Positions 10,080 to 21,782 of a stretch of 64,000 bases of DNA are shown piece after piece. Origin of the DNA: Usnea hakonensis (Eukaryota > Ascomycota > Lecanoromycetes > Lecanorales > Parmeliaceae); NCBI GenBank assembly GCA_013423325.1, contig BLJB01000203.1, forward strand, positions 1 through 64,000, written 5' to 3'. How positions within the stretch are numbered: the stretch's first letter is position 1; each line of letters opens with the position of its first letter. A program made the position numbers and the translations under genes. The notes beneath the pieces were generated by a model that saw only the letters and a list, made by a program, of their open reading frames with translations, did not search any database and was not told where the DNA came from.

Positions 10080-13000
10080 CTAATCCGGTCCCCCAGTCCA
10101 GATACCTTCCGCAAACCCTCCGACTCCAGTTCCAAACCCCCCGCCACTTCCATCCATGCTAGCCTCCCCACCGGCCGGTTGTCCAAAAAAGAAGCCCCCG
10201 AATAAATCAGGCAATTGGCCCCCACCATCAATCCAGTCATGCTGTCCGTCAAATCCTAGATTGTCACCGACATCGCCGCTGAAAACTGCATTGGTGTCGG
10301 TAGTGTCGTTATTCATGAGAAAGTCAAAGTCGTAATTATCGTAGGTATTCGGGCCGCTATTGCTGATATCATTGCTAGGTGGGAAGGAGTTTGGAAGGAG
10401 AGAGGGGTCGAATGTTTGATTTGGTGTTGCCATCTGGCCTTGATGCGGGTTGGCTGTCGTGTTCGTGGTGGCGGAGATTGTGGAGAGCGCGGAAGGTGTG
10501 GAGGCATCTGAAGGCGTATACGCATATGTCGGTGCTTGATTCGGGGCAATATTTGGCAGGGGTGCTTGCCAGGTTTGAGACGGACGGTGGAACATGCGGC
10601 CATTTTGTGCGTCTTCTGTGAACAGGTTCTTGAGGTCATAGTCAAATTGTGGTGGTGGTCGGGACCCCATGGTTGAAAATGTGGAAGGAGGTGGTATACG
10701 TTGGTCAAACTTATGCTGTGCAGGAATTGGAGACTCGCCGTCCTGTCTTTGCGTCGCGAATTTAACTTGAGAGCCGAAGCCAGTGGTTGAGACGCACATC
10801 TTGACAGTTGCTTTGCTCATACGCTCAAAGGCGTCGCGACAGGCTTCAGCGGGTGGGCATTTGTCGATGAGATCACCCAAGACAGAGGTAGCTGCGAGAA
10901 CAGTAAAGTCGACATCGTCAAGAGTCTGTCGCCTGTTAGATGAGATGGTGCAGTGGTGCTTGGACGACTTACCAGACGACTACGGACAGTAGGCGAATGC
11001 CAGATGGAGTAGAGAAAGGCAATACCAGCCATGAAAAGATGCACGGTTGCGAGGTATGTATAATTGACCAGATGTACGCGGTGCAGCTGACGGTAAAGCT
11101 TTAAGACCCTTTGCCCGGCTTCAGCAACTTTCAGGAAGATTTCGTCCTCGTCTTCATAACAGTCTGTATTAGCCGTCATAGGGCTGTCCACATCGTTATG
11201 AGGGCCGACTTCTCCAGCAAGATTAGGTGGTACACTTAGAGATTGCCTGTAAAGCATGATGACTGCTTGCCAGTAATTAAGCTCTAGGAATTTGATGGAA
11301 AAGTGGACCGTCGTGTCCTCCTGGAGGGGAGCGCTCTCCTTCCATTCCCAAAGCCGTCTATCTATGTCTTTTCGCCATGCATGAAACGATTCGAAAGGCT
11401 GGAGGAAGGTACAGAAAAGCTTGGTGTGCATGAATGGGCTTTTGCGCGCTCCATCTTTGGCGTGTACCCGTTGTGCTTGCCGATATTGTAATACCTGTAG
11501 GATTTCTGATTGAAGGAGGCGCAGACGGAAGTAATGATGTGCAACTCGCTTGTAACTCGGTCCGCTATGACCGTGCGATGGTATCAAGAAGCCGGAGGGA
11601 GTTATGTATCTATCGTCGAGAACGCTAGGCCAGTCTGTTGTGATTACCGCGTCCGAGATGCCAAAAGGGCGACCCACGCACGTACTCACGAGGCGATCAA
11701 ATGAATACACACACCACCACAGTCGACGCCGCAGATCTCGAACCCATTCTCGTCTGCCCCGTTCTTTTGGATCGAGAGCCGTAGGGTCGGAAATTGGTTG
11801 ATCACCATCCATGGTGGTGTCGTGTCCTTTTGCGAGGCCACTCGGGTCCTCGGTGGCATCACCGCCCGCGCCATCCTCGTAGTGGAGGCCAAGGTCGACG
11901 CCCAGTCGCATTGCAACGCCAGTTATATACCACAGCCCTGGCGCTACAGGCCTTAGCAAGGCGAACGATGCCAACAGCAATATCGCCTGCAACTGCTCCA
12001 ACCCCCCGCCCAGCCCTTCGGGCCGATCTGTTGCAGACATGGAGCCGAGAAAAGGTTCCAGGTGCATCATCGCGGATGCATGATACTCTTCCGCCTGCCT
12101 CTGCTGGTTTGACAATTTTTGCTTTTTCTGGTTTGGGGAGACAGGTTCTTGCTTCAAGTCTGGTGGGGTCATTCCTGCTTTTCCAGGACTCGGCGAATTC
12201 TTTGTAGACGAATCTTCCAGAATGATGGCTGCGCCAATAGCGAACACAATGTTCAATATATATAGCTCGCGTGCAGATCTCCGCCGGTCTTTCACTGCGT
12301 AGGCTCTACCGAAGAGAATCATGAATTCACCTCGGTGCAAGATGGGTATCTGCGGATTCGCGTGCTCAAAGTAGAGGTTCACCAATCGCAATCCCAACTC
12401 TCTATCCGGGAACGGAGCCGGTTTCATGTTCGGTTTGATCTGCAGTCCGAAGAACGAATCCCGCATGCTTGTGCCACCCGTAGCAGCAGCAGAGCCCACA
12501 GAACTCGGCTTGCTCCCTCGACCGCTTCTGTCACCGCCAGGTATCGAGCTCTTGACCGCTGCAAAAACCACTCTGGCAAATGATATACCGCTTGTAGAAC
12601 CCAGGAATCGTGGGTCTGAGGCTCCTTGCACTGAAACCATGCCAATATTCGACACCAATTTGTTCAGCTTATCCGACTCCTCCTTTTGTTCCCATTCTGA
12701 TCCCGACTCACCCCCTGTACTCTCCTTCTTCCGTTTGACGACGCTCTCCTTGGCGCTTGACCGCTCAGATAGCGGTGAATGAGCTGTGGTATCATCTTTC
12801 AAAGGCTTAGAGCCTAAGTCGAAGTCTTGAGAAGGCCCAAAGGGTATATCTTGCTCGCTGAGAAGGTCTTCGAGATATCGCACTCGACTCTCAAGGTAGT
12901 AAACATAGGTGCGAGGTATCTCTCGTTTGGTGATGGGGTCGAACCCAACGCATTTGACGCCCGCTTTCTCGCATGACGTGCACGCTGGGAGGTTCTGGTC

Positions 13001-13180
13001 GCAACGATTCTTTCGCAGCCTGCATCGATTGCAAGCTGACACGTTGCGAAAGGAAGAACTTGGGCCAGAACTGGTAGGGGCTGAATGAGTATTGAAGGTC
13101 GAATTGTTGGAGACGAGTGACGGATTGGCAGGGTAATCGTAGGGTTCGTCGGGCCGGGGTCTTTTAGTGCCGACGTTCAT
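10080..13180 (-). CDS. Zn2Cys6 fungal-specific transcription factor (Ppr1/UaY-like?)
   Basis: Two exons, 13180-10973 and 10925-10080, with a 47-bp intron whose second AG keeps the frame (..VRSRL to TLDDVDFTVL); 1017 residues. The zinc cluster uses C50, C53, C60, C67, C70 and C77 (CX2CX6CX6CX2CX6C). It is followed by CVGFDPITKREIPR and a short coiled coil (YYLESRVRYLEDLL) as a dimer element. The middle holds the fungal-specific regulatory domain, with RRRLWWCVYSFDR and a VGRPFGI segment. The tail is Asn/Gly/Ser-rich with acidic patches, a likely activation region. The DPxTxxxxPR link after the cluster recalls Ppr1-type pyrimidine/purine regulators, but the target pathway is not proven. It acts in the nucleus. 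The neighbouring MFS transporter, on the same strand, could be a target. Confidence 0.85.
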
Positions 13181-13183
13181 GAT

Positions 13184-13210
13184 AAGGTAAGGTAAAGTAA
13201 GGTAAGGTAG
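13184..13210. repeat. GGTAA pentamer repeat in 5' leader
   Basis: About five tandem units of AGGTA/AAGTA lie directly upstream of the Zn2Cys6 start codon, so the run sits in its 5' UTR. Confidence 0.7.
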
Positions 13211-14164
13211 ACAGGATCAGATGAAATCAACAGAGTGAATGAATCACATGTTTGGAATGTATGTTCGAAGTTGGAGAAGAAGTAAGGCAAGGGGAGATAT
13301 TGGAGTGATGGCAATCACATGGTAGGATATGATGTAGTAGTATTAATTAGTACAGTACATTTAGAAGAAGGAAGCTGGAAACGAAATGGGGGTACCAGTA
13401 AAGTGTGCCTTAGTGTGGTGGTTGGTGGTATCAAGCTCCCTTCTCTAGGTGCTAGCTGCGTGTTTTCTCGGTCGAGGTATATTTTATTATTTTATTTTAT
13501 TTATTGTTTTCGGGTTGATCATTTTTCTAATGAGCTTTCTACTTTTCTGGCTTAAGTACGAGTACCCTACAATTTGTAGAGCTGTTCCGTCCAAAGCCTC
13601 AAAAGAAAGAAGCCGGACTAATAATGTACAGTCCTTTAGTAATGCAAGCCCATCACTGATCAGCCTTACCCTTATCTCTTCTTCGCCTTACTTATCAATT
13701 TGCATCTGCCGATTGTGACAAATATTAAAAGTACCCAGTACAATCAATCACAGCATTGCTGATCAAATCAATGGAGCTTGAACATATTCGCGTGCAGGCA
13801 CCACAATGTGTGGAAGGGTTGAATTCCCAAAGATTTGAGAAAGACAACATAAATATTATTCTCTCATCAACAAGGTAAGGTATGAACAGCAACAACGCTA
13901 ATCTATTTGGGGTATATAGAAGTCGAAGCGAACGCCTTACAAAAAAAACATTGAATCAAAGGCGGGGAATGGGGAATCGTTTCTCATGTTTCCCAATCCC
14001 GCTAGGGTCTATGCCGTCTCTTTGACGTGTTTATTGGACAACTGTACTGTTTGCAGCCACGATGTAGCGGATTTCTTTCAATAGGTTGTGAAGTCGTGCG
14101 GGAATGAAGGATACCACGAAAAGGGTCTCACCCGATCCTGCCGAGCGAGAAGTAGGATCATATG
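13211..14164. other. Intergenic, nothing seen
   Basis: AT-rich spacer with T/A homopolymer stretches near 13480-13510. No supported gene. Confidence 0.4.
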
Positions 14165-16279
14165 CTACAAAGGATCGAGCTTCGTATGCGATTTAGATAC
14201 TGGAACATTGCCTTCCTCGACAAGCGGTGGCAGATTCCCAGCGGCGCTGATAGCAGCATCGATGACAAGAGGATCGATCAGAGCTTCATCTGCCAGACGG
14301 TCATCATCTTCCGCGTCGGCATGGTCCATATTGTCTTCGACCTCTCTAATCCAGAAGCTCTCCAGCGCTCCTCCAAGGCCGATAACACCACATGCCCACC
14401 AAGCCACGCCGGCGGAGCCAATGTCCAGACCCCAAGTGTGAATCAAACCAGTCAAGCTTGGACCCAAGGCCCGGGCTAAACTTGCAGTCGATGCCGAGGC
14501 ACCGTTGACCACTCCAAGTACCAGCAAGGAGGGGACGGAGTTCCTGAGAAGAATGGCGTTTGACGGGAAGGAAAAACATTGAGCAGTAATCTTCCAGAGG
14601 AGGCACAAGTAGATAGCGGGCATTTGAATTCTTTGTGGTAAAAGAACCAAGTATGGTACCAGAACGTACAATAATGGCCATGTCATTGAAATCAAACGAA
14701 ACAATCTGAGGGTACCGAGGTAGCGTGAAGCGAGTGGGAAAAAGAAAACCTGGGCGATCATGGCATAGACGCCTTGCACGGAAAGCATGACGCCTATAGT
14801 CTTTGACGAAAGGCCAAAACCACCCGTGAAACGGAATGGGAGAGACGATGGCTCTGTCGAAATTGGCTCGCTCAGAAACACTGGCATTAGTTGGTCGAAG
14901 GCTATTGAATGACTGCACCAAAATCAGCATGAGAAGGTGAGCGCTAGGCGTCTGATTGAGCTCACTAAGCGAGAAGACCAACGCTAGTAATGTTCAATAA
15001 CACCTGCTTTGTAAAGGCTTTCCTGGCTCCTCGTGGCTTGACCTTCAATCCTTTGCCCATCTTAAATCTCAAGTCCGCGGCCAAGGTGCTTGGAGACTGG
15101 AAGGGCGTTGAAGGTGGGCATGGCGAAGCTTCAGTCGTTGTGTATCCTGGAGGCTCCTCGTCTTCTAGAAGTGGGCAATGTTCCTGGAGCTTGGCCTCGC
15201 CCTCTTTATCCGCAATGGGCTGATCTGCTACTTTGACTTGAAAAAAGCCGAGTAACCACCTTCCAGTTTCGATGCCCAAATCTTGGCGATTCTTCAGCTC
15301 CTCGTGCGTTTCTTCTAAAAAAAGCACGCCCACCACGACCCCTAATGCAAGGATGATAGCGCAGACAAAATTGGGCAGCAGGAATGGGAATTGATCAAAG
15401 ATAGTTCCTCGGGGAAAGAGTGTAGGAAAAGAGTCACAAGGCTGGGCCAAGACTCCGCCAATCGCAGGGCCTAGAATTGATCTTCGTAGCATGCTTTAGT
15501 ACAAGTCGAATTCAGAGACAAATTGAATTGACATACCCAAGACACCAGGCGAATGGCATGATACTATAGGCTAGGGCTGTTCGGCGTGAGCTATGGTACC
15601 CCCACCCACAATGATCCTCACTCACGTTGGTGCTTCTTGACCGTCACAATTTCGCCAACTGTAGTCGCGATGACTCCCTGATTTCTGAACCCATATAAGC
15701 TATAAACCCAACCAATATCTTCGACTCCTTACCCATTGAGCAGACCTCCTAGGGCTCGCCCTACCAGCGCAGTTGGCAAGTTTGGAGCAAACCCAAATAC
15801 CAGCATACTAATTGCTGTTCCTGCCAGTCCAAAGATAAGGACCGGCTTCCTTCCCCACTTGTCGCTGATTCGACCCCAGGCGACTCCTGACAAGAATTCT
15901 GCGAAGGCGAACGCAGAGGTGATCATGCCGGCGTAGACTGCAATCTGGCGAGTGTCGGAAGTGATTTCGAAAGACCTTATCATGTAGTAGGCGTAGGGAA
16001 AGATAGACATGAAGGCAATTGGTTCGCAAATGCGACATGACGCTGATTAGGAGTGTCGATGTCAGCCAATACATGCTCAAACAATTATGGTCTTGGATGA
16101 TCAAGCGTCCAAATCGAGTACCGACAAACGATGGTGGAGGCATTGGAGATAGCTTAGGATACGGGCGGTGAGGGAGAGGAGGGAGAAGCAGACATACCAA
16201 GGATGATGAGTTTCTTCCATGGGAACGGTACTGATTCGGTCTTACCAATGCACTGAAAGGCTGCTGTAGTGGAAGTCAT
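14165..16279 (-). CDS. MFS transporter (ZIFL/YCR023C type)
   Basis: Six exons close in frame: 16279-16198, 16042-15733, 15684-15626, 15576-15537, 15481-14966 and 14912-14165; 584 residues. The start is the ATG of MTSTTAAFQCIG. Helix 1 carries SCRICEPIAFMSIFPYAY. The cytosolic loop 2-3 has GRISDKWGRKPVL, the MFS motif A. Then come GRALGGLLNG and CLGSILGPAIGGVLAQP, the usual markers of this drug:H+/zinc-induced-facilitator-like branch. A long acidic central loop, with PLLEDEEPPGYTTTE, splits the two halves. The second half begins YHSIAFDQLMPVFLSEP and ends in an acidic tail. The substrate is unknown; relatives export small molecules at the plasma or vacuolar membrane. The splice AYHSIAF uses GTGAGC and GTGCAG. 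Confidence 0.85.
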
Positions 16280-18274
16280 ATTGACCTTTATCGAAGGGGT
16301 TGGAGAGCGAGTTAGAGATGAGTAGGGTGAGCAGAGAGTTGGAGCTTTAGGGATGTTGATAAAAAAGAAGGAAATGGCGAGAATGCTCAAGCAGATGCAG
16401 GGAGATGGACTAGATAAACAAAAGGCAGGGACCAAAGGAGTGAAGGCTGCACGTCAGAAGGGTCCAAAGGGAGCGATGATTTAAAGTAGTTTGATACTTC
16501 AGTTAGCAGGGAGTACTAGGAGAAACATAAGATCTTCCTTCTAACAGTAAGGTAGTAACAGCCGGGCTCACGTGGAAAGGCGCAGGGTAGCCAAAACCTT
16601 TTTCTCGTCCAAATTCAAATGGACCAAATAACGTTTGACAGGGTAACGGCCGTAGAGGATTGAGGGTTGGGGCTTGATATAAGTATCAGATTTCGGGATA
16701 GAGGAGGGCTAGAGAAAAGGCTCATCACATGATTGATATCATTGACACGACGCTTGATGGTTGTGGGCCCAGGATCTCACAAGTCAGAACCGTCTTCTCT
16801 TACCTTAGCTACGGTGAGCAGACTGTAGCGCTGTATCTTCTCAGCTTCAATCCCATTGGCGCCAAGAGGATGAAATAGCGGTGGATAAAGTAAAGTGGGT
16901 AAGGCATTCCGCTGTATTGTATCATTGTGCACTTCTCTAGCGGGAGGGAGTATTGAAGGCATCCGTCATCAGTCATCATTCATCTGGTCCCATGATCGGC
17001 CAGGGTAGGTAGGTCGGTCAAGCCAAGCACTAGGTAGGCGAGTTCGGACGAGTAGAGAGAGGCTATGGATGGTATTCCCCGTCACTGGTCATGGGTATTT
17101 TGCCTTTTGGGCCGTTTGGTGGCAAGAATAAAGATGCTAAAGATACAGGATACTAGATACTACGGGACAAGGACCAAAGAAAAGAAAGAGGAGACAAAAA
17201 GGATCCTTATCCAGGTCAGGTTGAGACCTTTTTTTTTCTAGTTTTAGTTTTACCTTAGTTTTGGAAGAAGAAGAAGAAGAAGCATCGCTGTCCGGCACTT
17301 GGTAAATGTTAAAATTCAGGAGTATTCTAACGTGCTGCTAACTTGCTAGGCGAAATCTTAAAACATGCTGGTCATTACCGTCATTGCCCCCCTTAGCCAC
17401 CCCTCTAACCCTTCTCATCCCCACTAAGCCCCCTCCCCGATTAAGCGGCTGGAGTCTTAGGTCGATACGGATTCTCGGGTCCTTTCCCAGGGGCCACCGC
17501 TGCATGGCTGCCTTGCATGGACGGCTTCTAACTTTACTTCTGTGAGGTACCCAGGCCCTAAATATCCTGACCCTGGAACTTCTTGGGGAATTCGGGTGCA
17601 TAGCCCTAAAGCCGGGGGATACAACGGCTTCTTGAACCTTGACTTTTCACTGCTCATCTGAAGAATGAAGATCAAAAATAAAACAAGATTAGAGGCTAAA
17701 GACTAAAGACTAAAAAATATTCAATCCTAACCAAACGTCTTTGAAAGGGTCGGAGGATGAGTTGCCGTGACAGACGCACTGGAAATTCAAGGGGATTTGG
17801 TGGCAGTGACCTTGCCCTTTGCGCGTGACGGCATATTTGAGAGTGACTATGGTGGCTGGCTGTATATGGTAGACTCGTATCCCGTATGGCCGTGCTATGA
17901 TCTCAACAGATCCTTCACTGTCTTCAAAGGGCGGGTCTTGATATCATGGCTCGCTAGTCTGTTCCGATTGGATAGGTTCAAAGAGCGGTCAAGACAAAGG
18001 AACATCAGGCCGTTGTGTCAGACTCAGCGTAGAGCTTGAAAATTAAATCACTCCGCCCGAAGTCTTTGCAATTATCATGCGATTAGTGTAATCAGTGATC
18101 CGTTGCCACTGGAAGTATGAGACTAGAAAATGAGATGAATGGCTCGAAAATAATGGTACGTATTATTGGTGTGCTTTGAGGAGAGTGACAGGACGGAACA
18201 AGTCCAATTGGTAAGCGGGTTTCAGCTGGGTAGAGTACTTGATCTGAGGATTGAGATCAAGGGGTAATGATGAA

Positions 18275-18316
18275 GATAGTAATAATAATTATGATAATAA
18301 TAATAATATTAAGAGA
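18275..18316. repeat. AT-rich trinucleotide microsatellite
   Basis: Imperfect run of TAA/ATA units (AATAATAATTATGATAATAA pattern) within the gene-poor stretch. Confidence 0.7.
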
Positions 18317-21300
18317 GGAAAATTAAAAATTCATTCGTGTATTTTCGGACTTCTAGAAAAGAAAGGGCTACCCGGATGTCGTCCCGAACTAGTCCATCAA
18401 ATCAAAATTCATCAAATTTTCTATTGACTTTTTGATACTTCGTCTTCTTCCTTGACTTCGTCTTTCCATTTATCATCGCGCCGAAAGTCAATGGCATAGT
18501 CGTACTGTTCCTGGATCAACCCTTGAAATAGATACTTTTTAGGTCAAAGGGTCGAGAGTCTGCTTCAAAACTCGATCCGAGCTGGTACGAGTACTACGAG
18601 CTCTTGAGCCGTGTTCCCCACGAATCCGTCTCAGTCTGCCACGCATCATGGATCATCATCCAGCGCATGCCTGTCGTGCATAAAGCACGCGACAAACGAC
18701 AGGGATCAGAGCCACAGCACTGCAGCTAGAGAAAGAAAAGTTAGCAACCAGCTCGGGAAGCGACACACGCCATCTTTTCATTCTGCGCCCACCGGGCACT
18801 CTGGCAGCAAAAATGCCACACTTTCGACTTATCCAACGACTGTCTGATTGCCCTAATCTCTTAGCTTACGGGTATTTCTCCTCCAGGCCTTGAATGCAAC
18901 TACGTACCAAAAGTACCGCAATTACTGCTGTAGCACCCCGGATCCGAGCTAGCCAGTCATTGTCCATCAGCCCTACCTTACTCGAGGCTCGATTTATCTT
19001 AACGGGATCAAATTCGCGAAAGGATCAGATCCACACGACACGCTGTTAGGGGTTCCAATAGACTGGCATCGTCGCAATCAGGCTCAGGGAACCGATTGCA
19101 TCGCTTGGGTACCGACGTCTTTCCTGCTCTCAAGGATTTCCAATTTTTACTCTTAGAAGCTGAAGCAGGGCTACGCATAGGTTCCGCAGTATTTCTGCGG
19201 AAGACCAGTCAGAATGCTACCGCCGCGGTCTTTGTGTCCAATCACACCCGTGACTTGTCTGCAGGCCGTCTCTTTTCTTGGCGAACGGCATTATGCAGTC
19301 AAGAGAGCAATTGATGACTGGGTGGATTCGAGCATAGCTCAGCGCACCATGCAGGGTCTTCGCAAGGTCTTCTGCTCAAAACCAAATTGAGGCAGCCTAC
19401 GAAATTTCGATGATTTTCAAATCATGAAGATGAAGCGCTTGACCTTTCGCTATCTTGGGGAGTGATGTGCTGCAGCAATATGGTCCCTAGAACCAAAAGC
19501 TGTCTTCATTGGCTGATAAGATAGTTCAAGGAGAAAACACTCCATTCATCAACCTTATGCGGCTACATGATGAAAAATTGGTCGTCAGCCAATCCCCTCC
19601 ATGGACCAAATCCCCATCGTCAGAGAGAGCTCTATGCATCGCTCTTATTCCAACGATTATGGTTGACGCGAGTACAAGTCTGGATTGAACTTTAGCTTCT
19701 CAACTGCTCTGTCGCTAATAACCTTTATGAATGCTAAACTTAGCATGACTAGTGATTTAAGAGAACTTCAAGAGGTAAGCACAAGAACTACAATAAATCT
19801 ATTTGTTCCAGGGCTGATTTAATCCTCCTTGCGGGCACTAGATGATCATTGACAGCTCATTATTAATCCAAGTGCAGCCTTCCCGGATAGCTAGTCCAAG
19901 CCACAAACAGGGTTTATGAAACCGCACTGTCAAAGGTCGTGACGGCCATCTCCGAAACTCCCGTGCATGATCTCTCATGCACTCGCTCCCTTCTTCTCCC
20001 ACACCGTTTTCTTTTTCCCAGCTTATGAAACGTCCATCGTCACGCCACTGTTCTTCCGACGTCGATGCCATCCAGTCATTTTCTACATGAATACGTCCCA
20101 AACGAATTGTTTCTGTCGAAAAATCTGAGCCCGCCTGATCTTGCCTTGCCTGTTTCTTTATAGCCCTTTGACCGGGTCGCAGTATCCGAAGATGCATATT
20201 TCATGCCAATCATCTATGCCTTTAGTCTTATACCTCTACCGATCTGTGATCTCAAATGTGTTCTCGAGTATCTCATGCGTGCATCTCGCAAAGTAAGACA
20301 AATGGCTTCGGACACCTCTGAAAGATTTCCTTATCTTCGGAGACCTTCCACTGACCCCAATTCCTCTGGAATTTTGGGAGCTCCTGGCCCAAATAAACGT
20401 GACTCACCGGAGCTGTCATAGCCCCTGGTGTGGTCTTGGACCTAAGTGTATCGTGCACTGAAAACAAGGGCCTTGATGACCACCGATGGTATCCCGAAAG
20501 GGTCATGGAGGACGAAAGTAATTTGGGAGTGTTAATCAATGCCTTTTCTGAAATTGATTTGGATATGATTACTGATCGCCGTCGATCCTTGTATTCCGAA
20601 ATTGGCCGCATATTTCCTCGAGGCTCTTCTGGGCATGCATCCATCGAAGTTTTAGCGCCAATCCTGAAATTAACAATCTTCTGCATACCAGCAAAACTGC
20701 TATGCAGAAACACATTCCCGAAGACCCTTCTAGGACTCTTGAGGCAAGTCCAGTCACCGCGAGCTTGATTTACATACTCAACCCCCTCTTCTGTCTCGTT
20801 GAACAACTCATCTAGGTCCTTTCAAGGTTCAACCTTGTCTGCTAATGTTCGCCTCACTTTTTGCAGTCGTTGGTACCGAAGCCTCTTGCATAAAAGGCCT
20901 GGTTGACGACATTCGGTGACGGAAGTCGGTATGGATGACGAGGTCGATCGGGGTCGAGAGGTGACCCAGCCCATGACTTTGATCGAGCCTGTTACTGACG
21001 TGTCAGCATCCGGATACATCATGGACAACAACAAGACCTCTTCAAATCACCTCTTCGGTTGTCTACACCCACCGGTGAAGAAACAGCTGGCACGCAGGAC
21101 TATAACAGCTCCTGCTGGCGATTAACAGCTTTATATACTCGGGACCCTCCGGATACATCTGCGCTCTCATCAACTAAAGGTGACGCTTACGACGAGTTAG
21201 ATGTGGAGGAAGAAAATCGAGGTTCAAAACGCAGATGGGCCGAGGTGCTCCCTATACCCTGAAGCAAGGTGGCTAAGGAATACTTGCAGTACCGGCCCGA

Positions 21301-21325
21301 CCAGAAGGATTATTTTGGATGAGAT

Positions 21326-21375
21326 AAGGTAGCAACCCCTATCTTTCCGACCATCATCGACGATTGCATCTGTTC
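21326..21375 (+). repeat. Direct repeat, copy A
   Basis: Begins AAGGTAGCAAC and continues to a conserved ATCGACGAT. The same arrangement recurs at 21615, about 290 bp on. Confidence 0.5.
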
Positions 21376-21614
21376 ACCTCCTAGTAGCTGGCAGGTCGAA
21401 CCTTGATAGCTCCTGATTGTGATCAATCCTCTTCTACCTACCGTATGCCTCGGGACGGTCCTCCGCTCTAAGCAAGCGAAGGCGATGTCGACAGTTTCCT
21501 TGAGGAGAAATAAAGTTCAGGAATAAATATGAAGAGAAGGGCTGAGAAATCATTCTATATTGCAAGGTGGTTGACGAACACGGGCACTATTGAAGGCGTT
21601 AGTGTGGGCGAGGT

Positions 21615-21662
21615 AAGGTAGCAACACGTCTTTTTTGACCGTGATCGACGATCTTGTTTGTC
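21615..21662 (+). repeat. Direct repeat, copy B
   Basis: Second copy of the element at 21326: the same 11-bp AAGGTAGCAAC head, a T-rich middle with GACC, and ATCGACGAT. The pair is diverged, which suits old repeat ends or a duplicated promoter segment. Confidence 0.5.
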
Positions 21663-21782
21663 TATATGGGGAAATAGATCACCATGTCTGTCAATAAATG
21701 CCCTGCATTGCGGCCCTCGGAGCTTTCAAGCCAAGACCTGTTTCAAAAACTTTTTTTTTTGAACAATTCGCCATGCAGGCGC

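Larger units (their letters stand above)
16280..21782. other. Gene-poor 5.5 kb stretch
   Basis: No confident gene. I see a TAA/ATA microsatellite near 18275-18315, a repeated ~50-bp element at 21326 and 21615, and overlapping antisense frames at 20273-20806 (-) and 20430-20768 (+) that I could not identify. A 119-codon minus frame at 19838-20197 and a 90-codon plus frame at 17767-18039 are also unrecognised. The region could be decayed repeats. Confidence 0.4.

Noticed and set aside
20273..20806. 177-codon minus frame, overlapping a 112-codon plus frame
   Set aside because: No recognisable motif, opposite frames equally open, and no intron or start context to choose; left as part of the gene-poor stretch.
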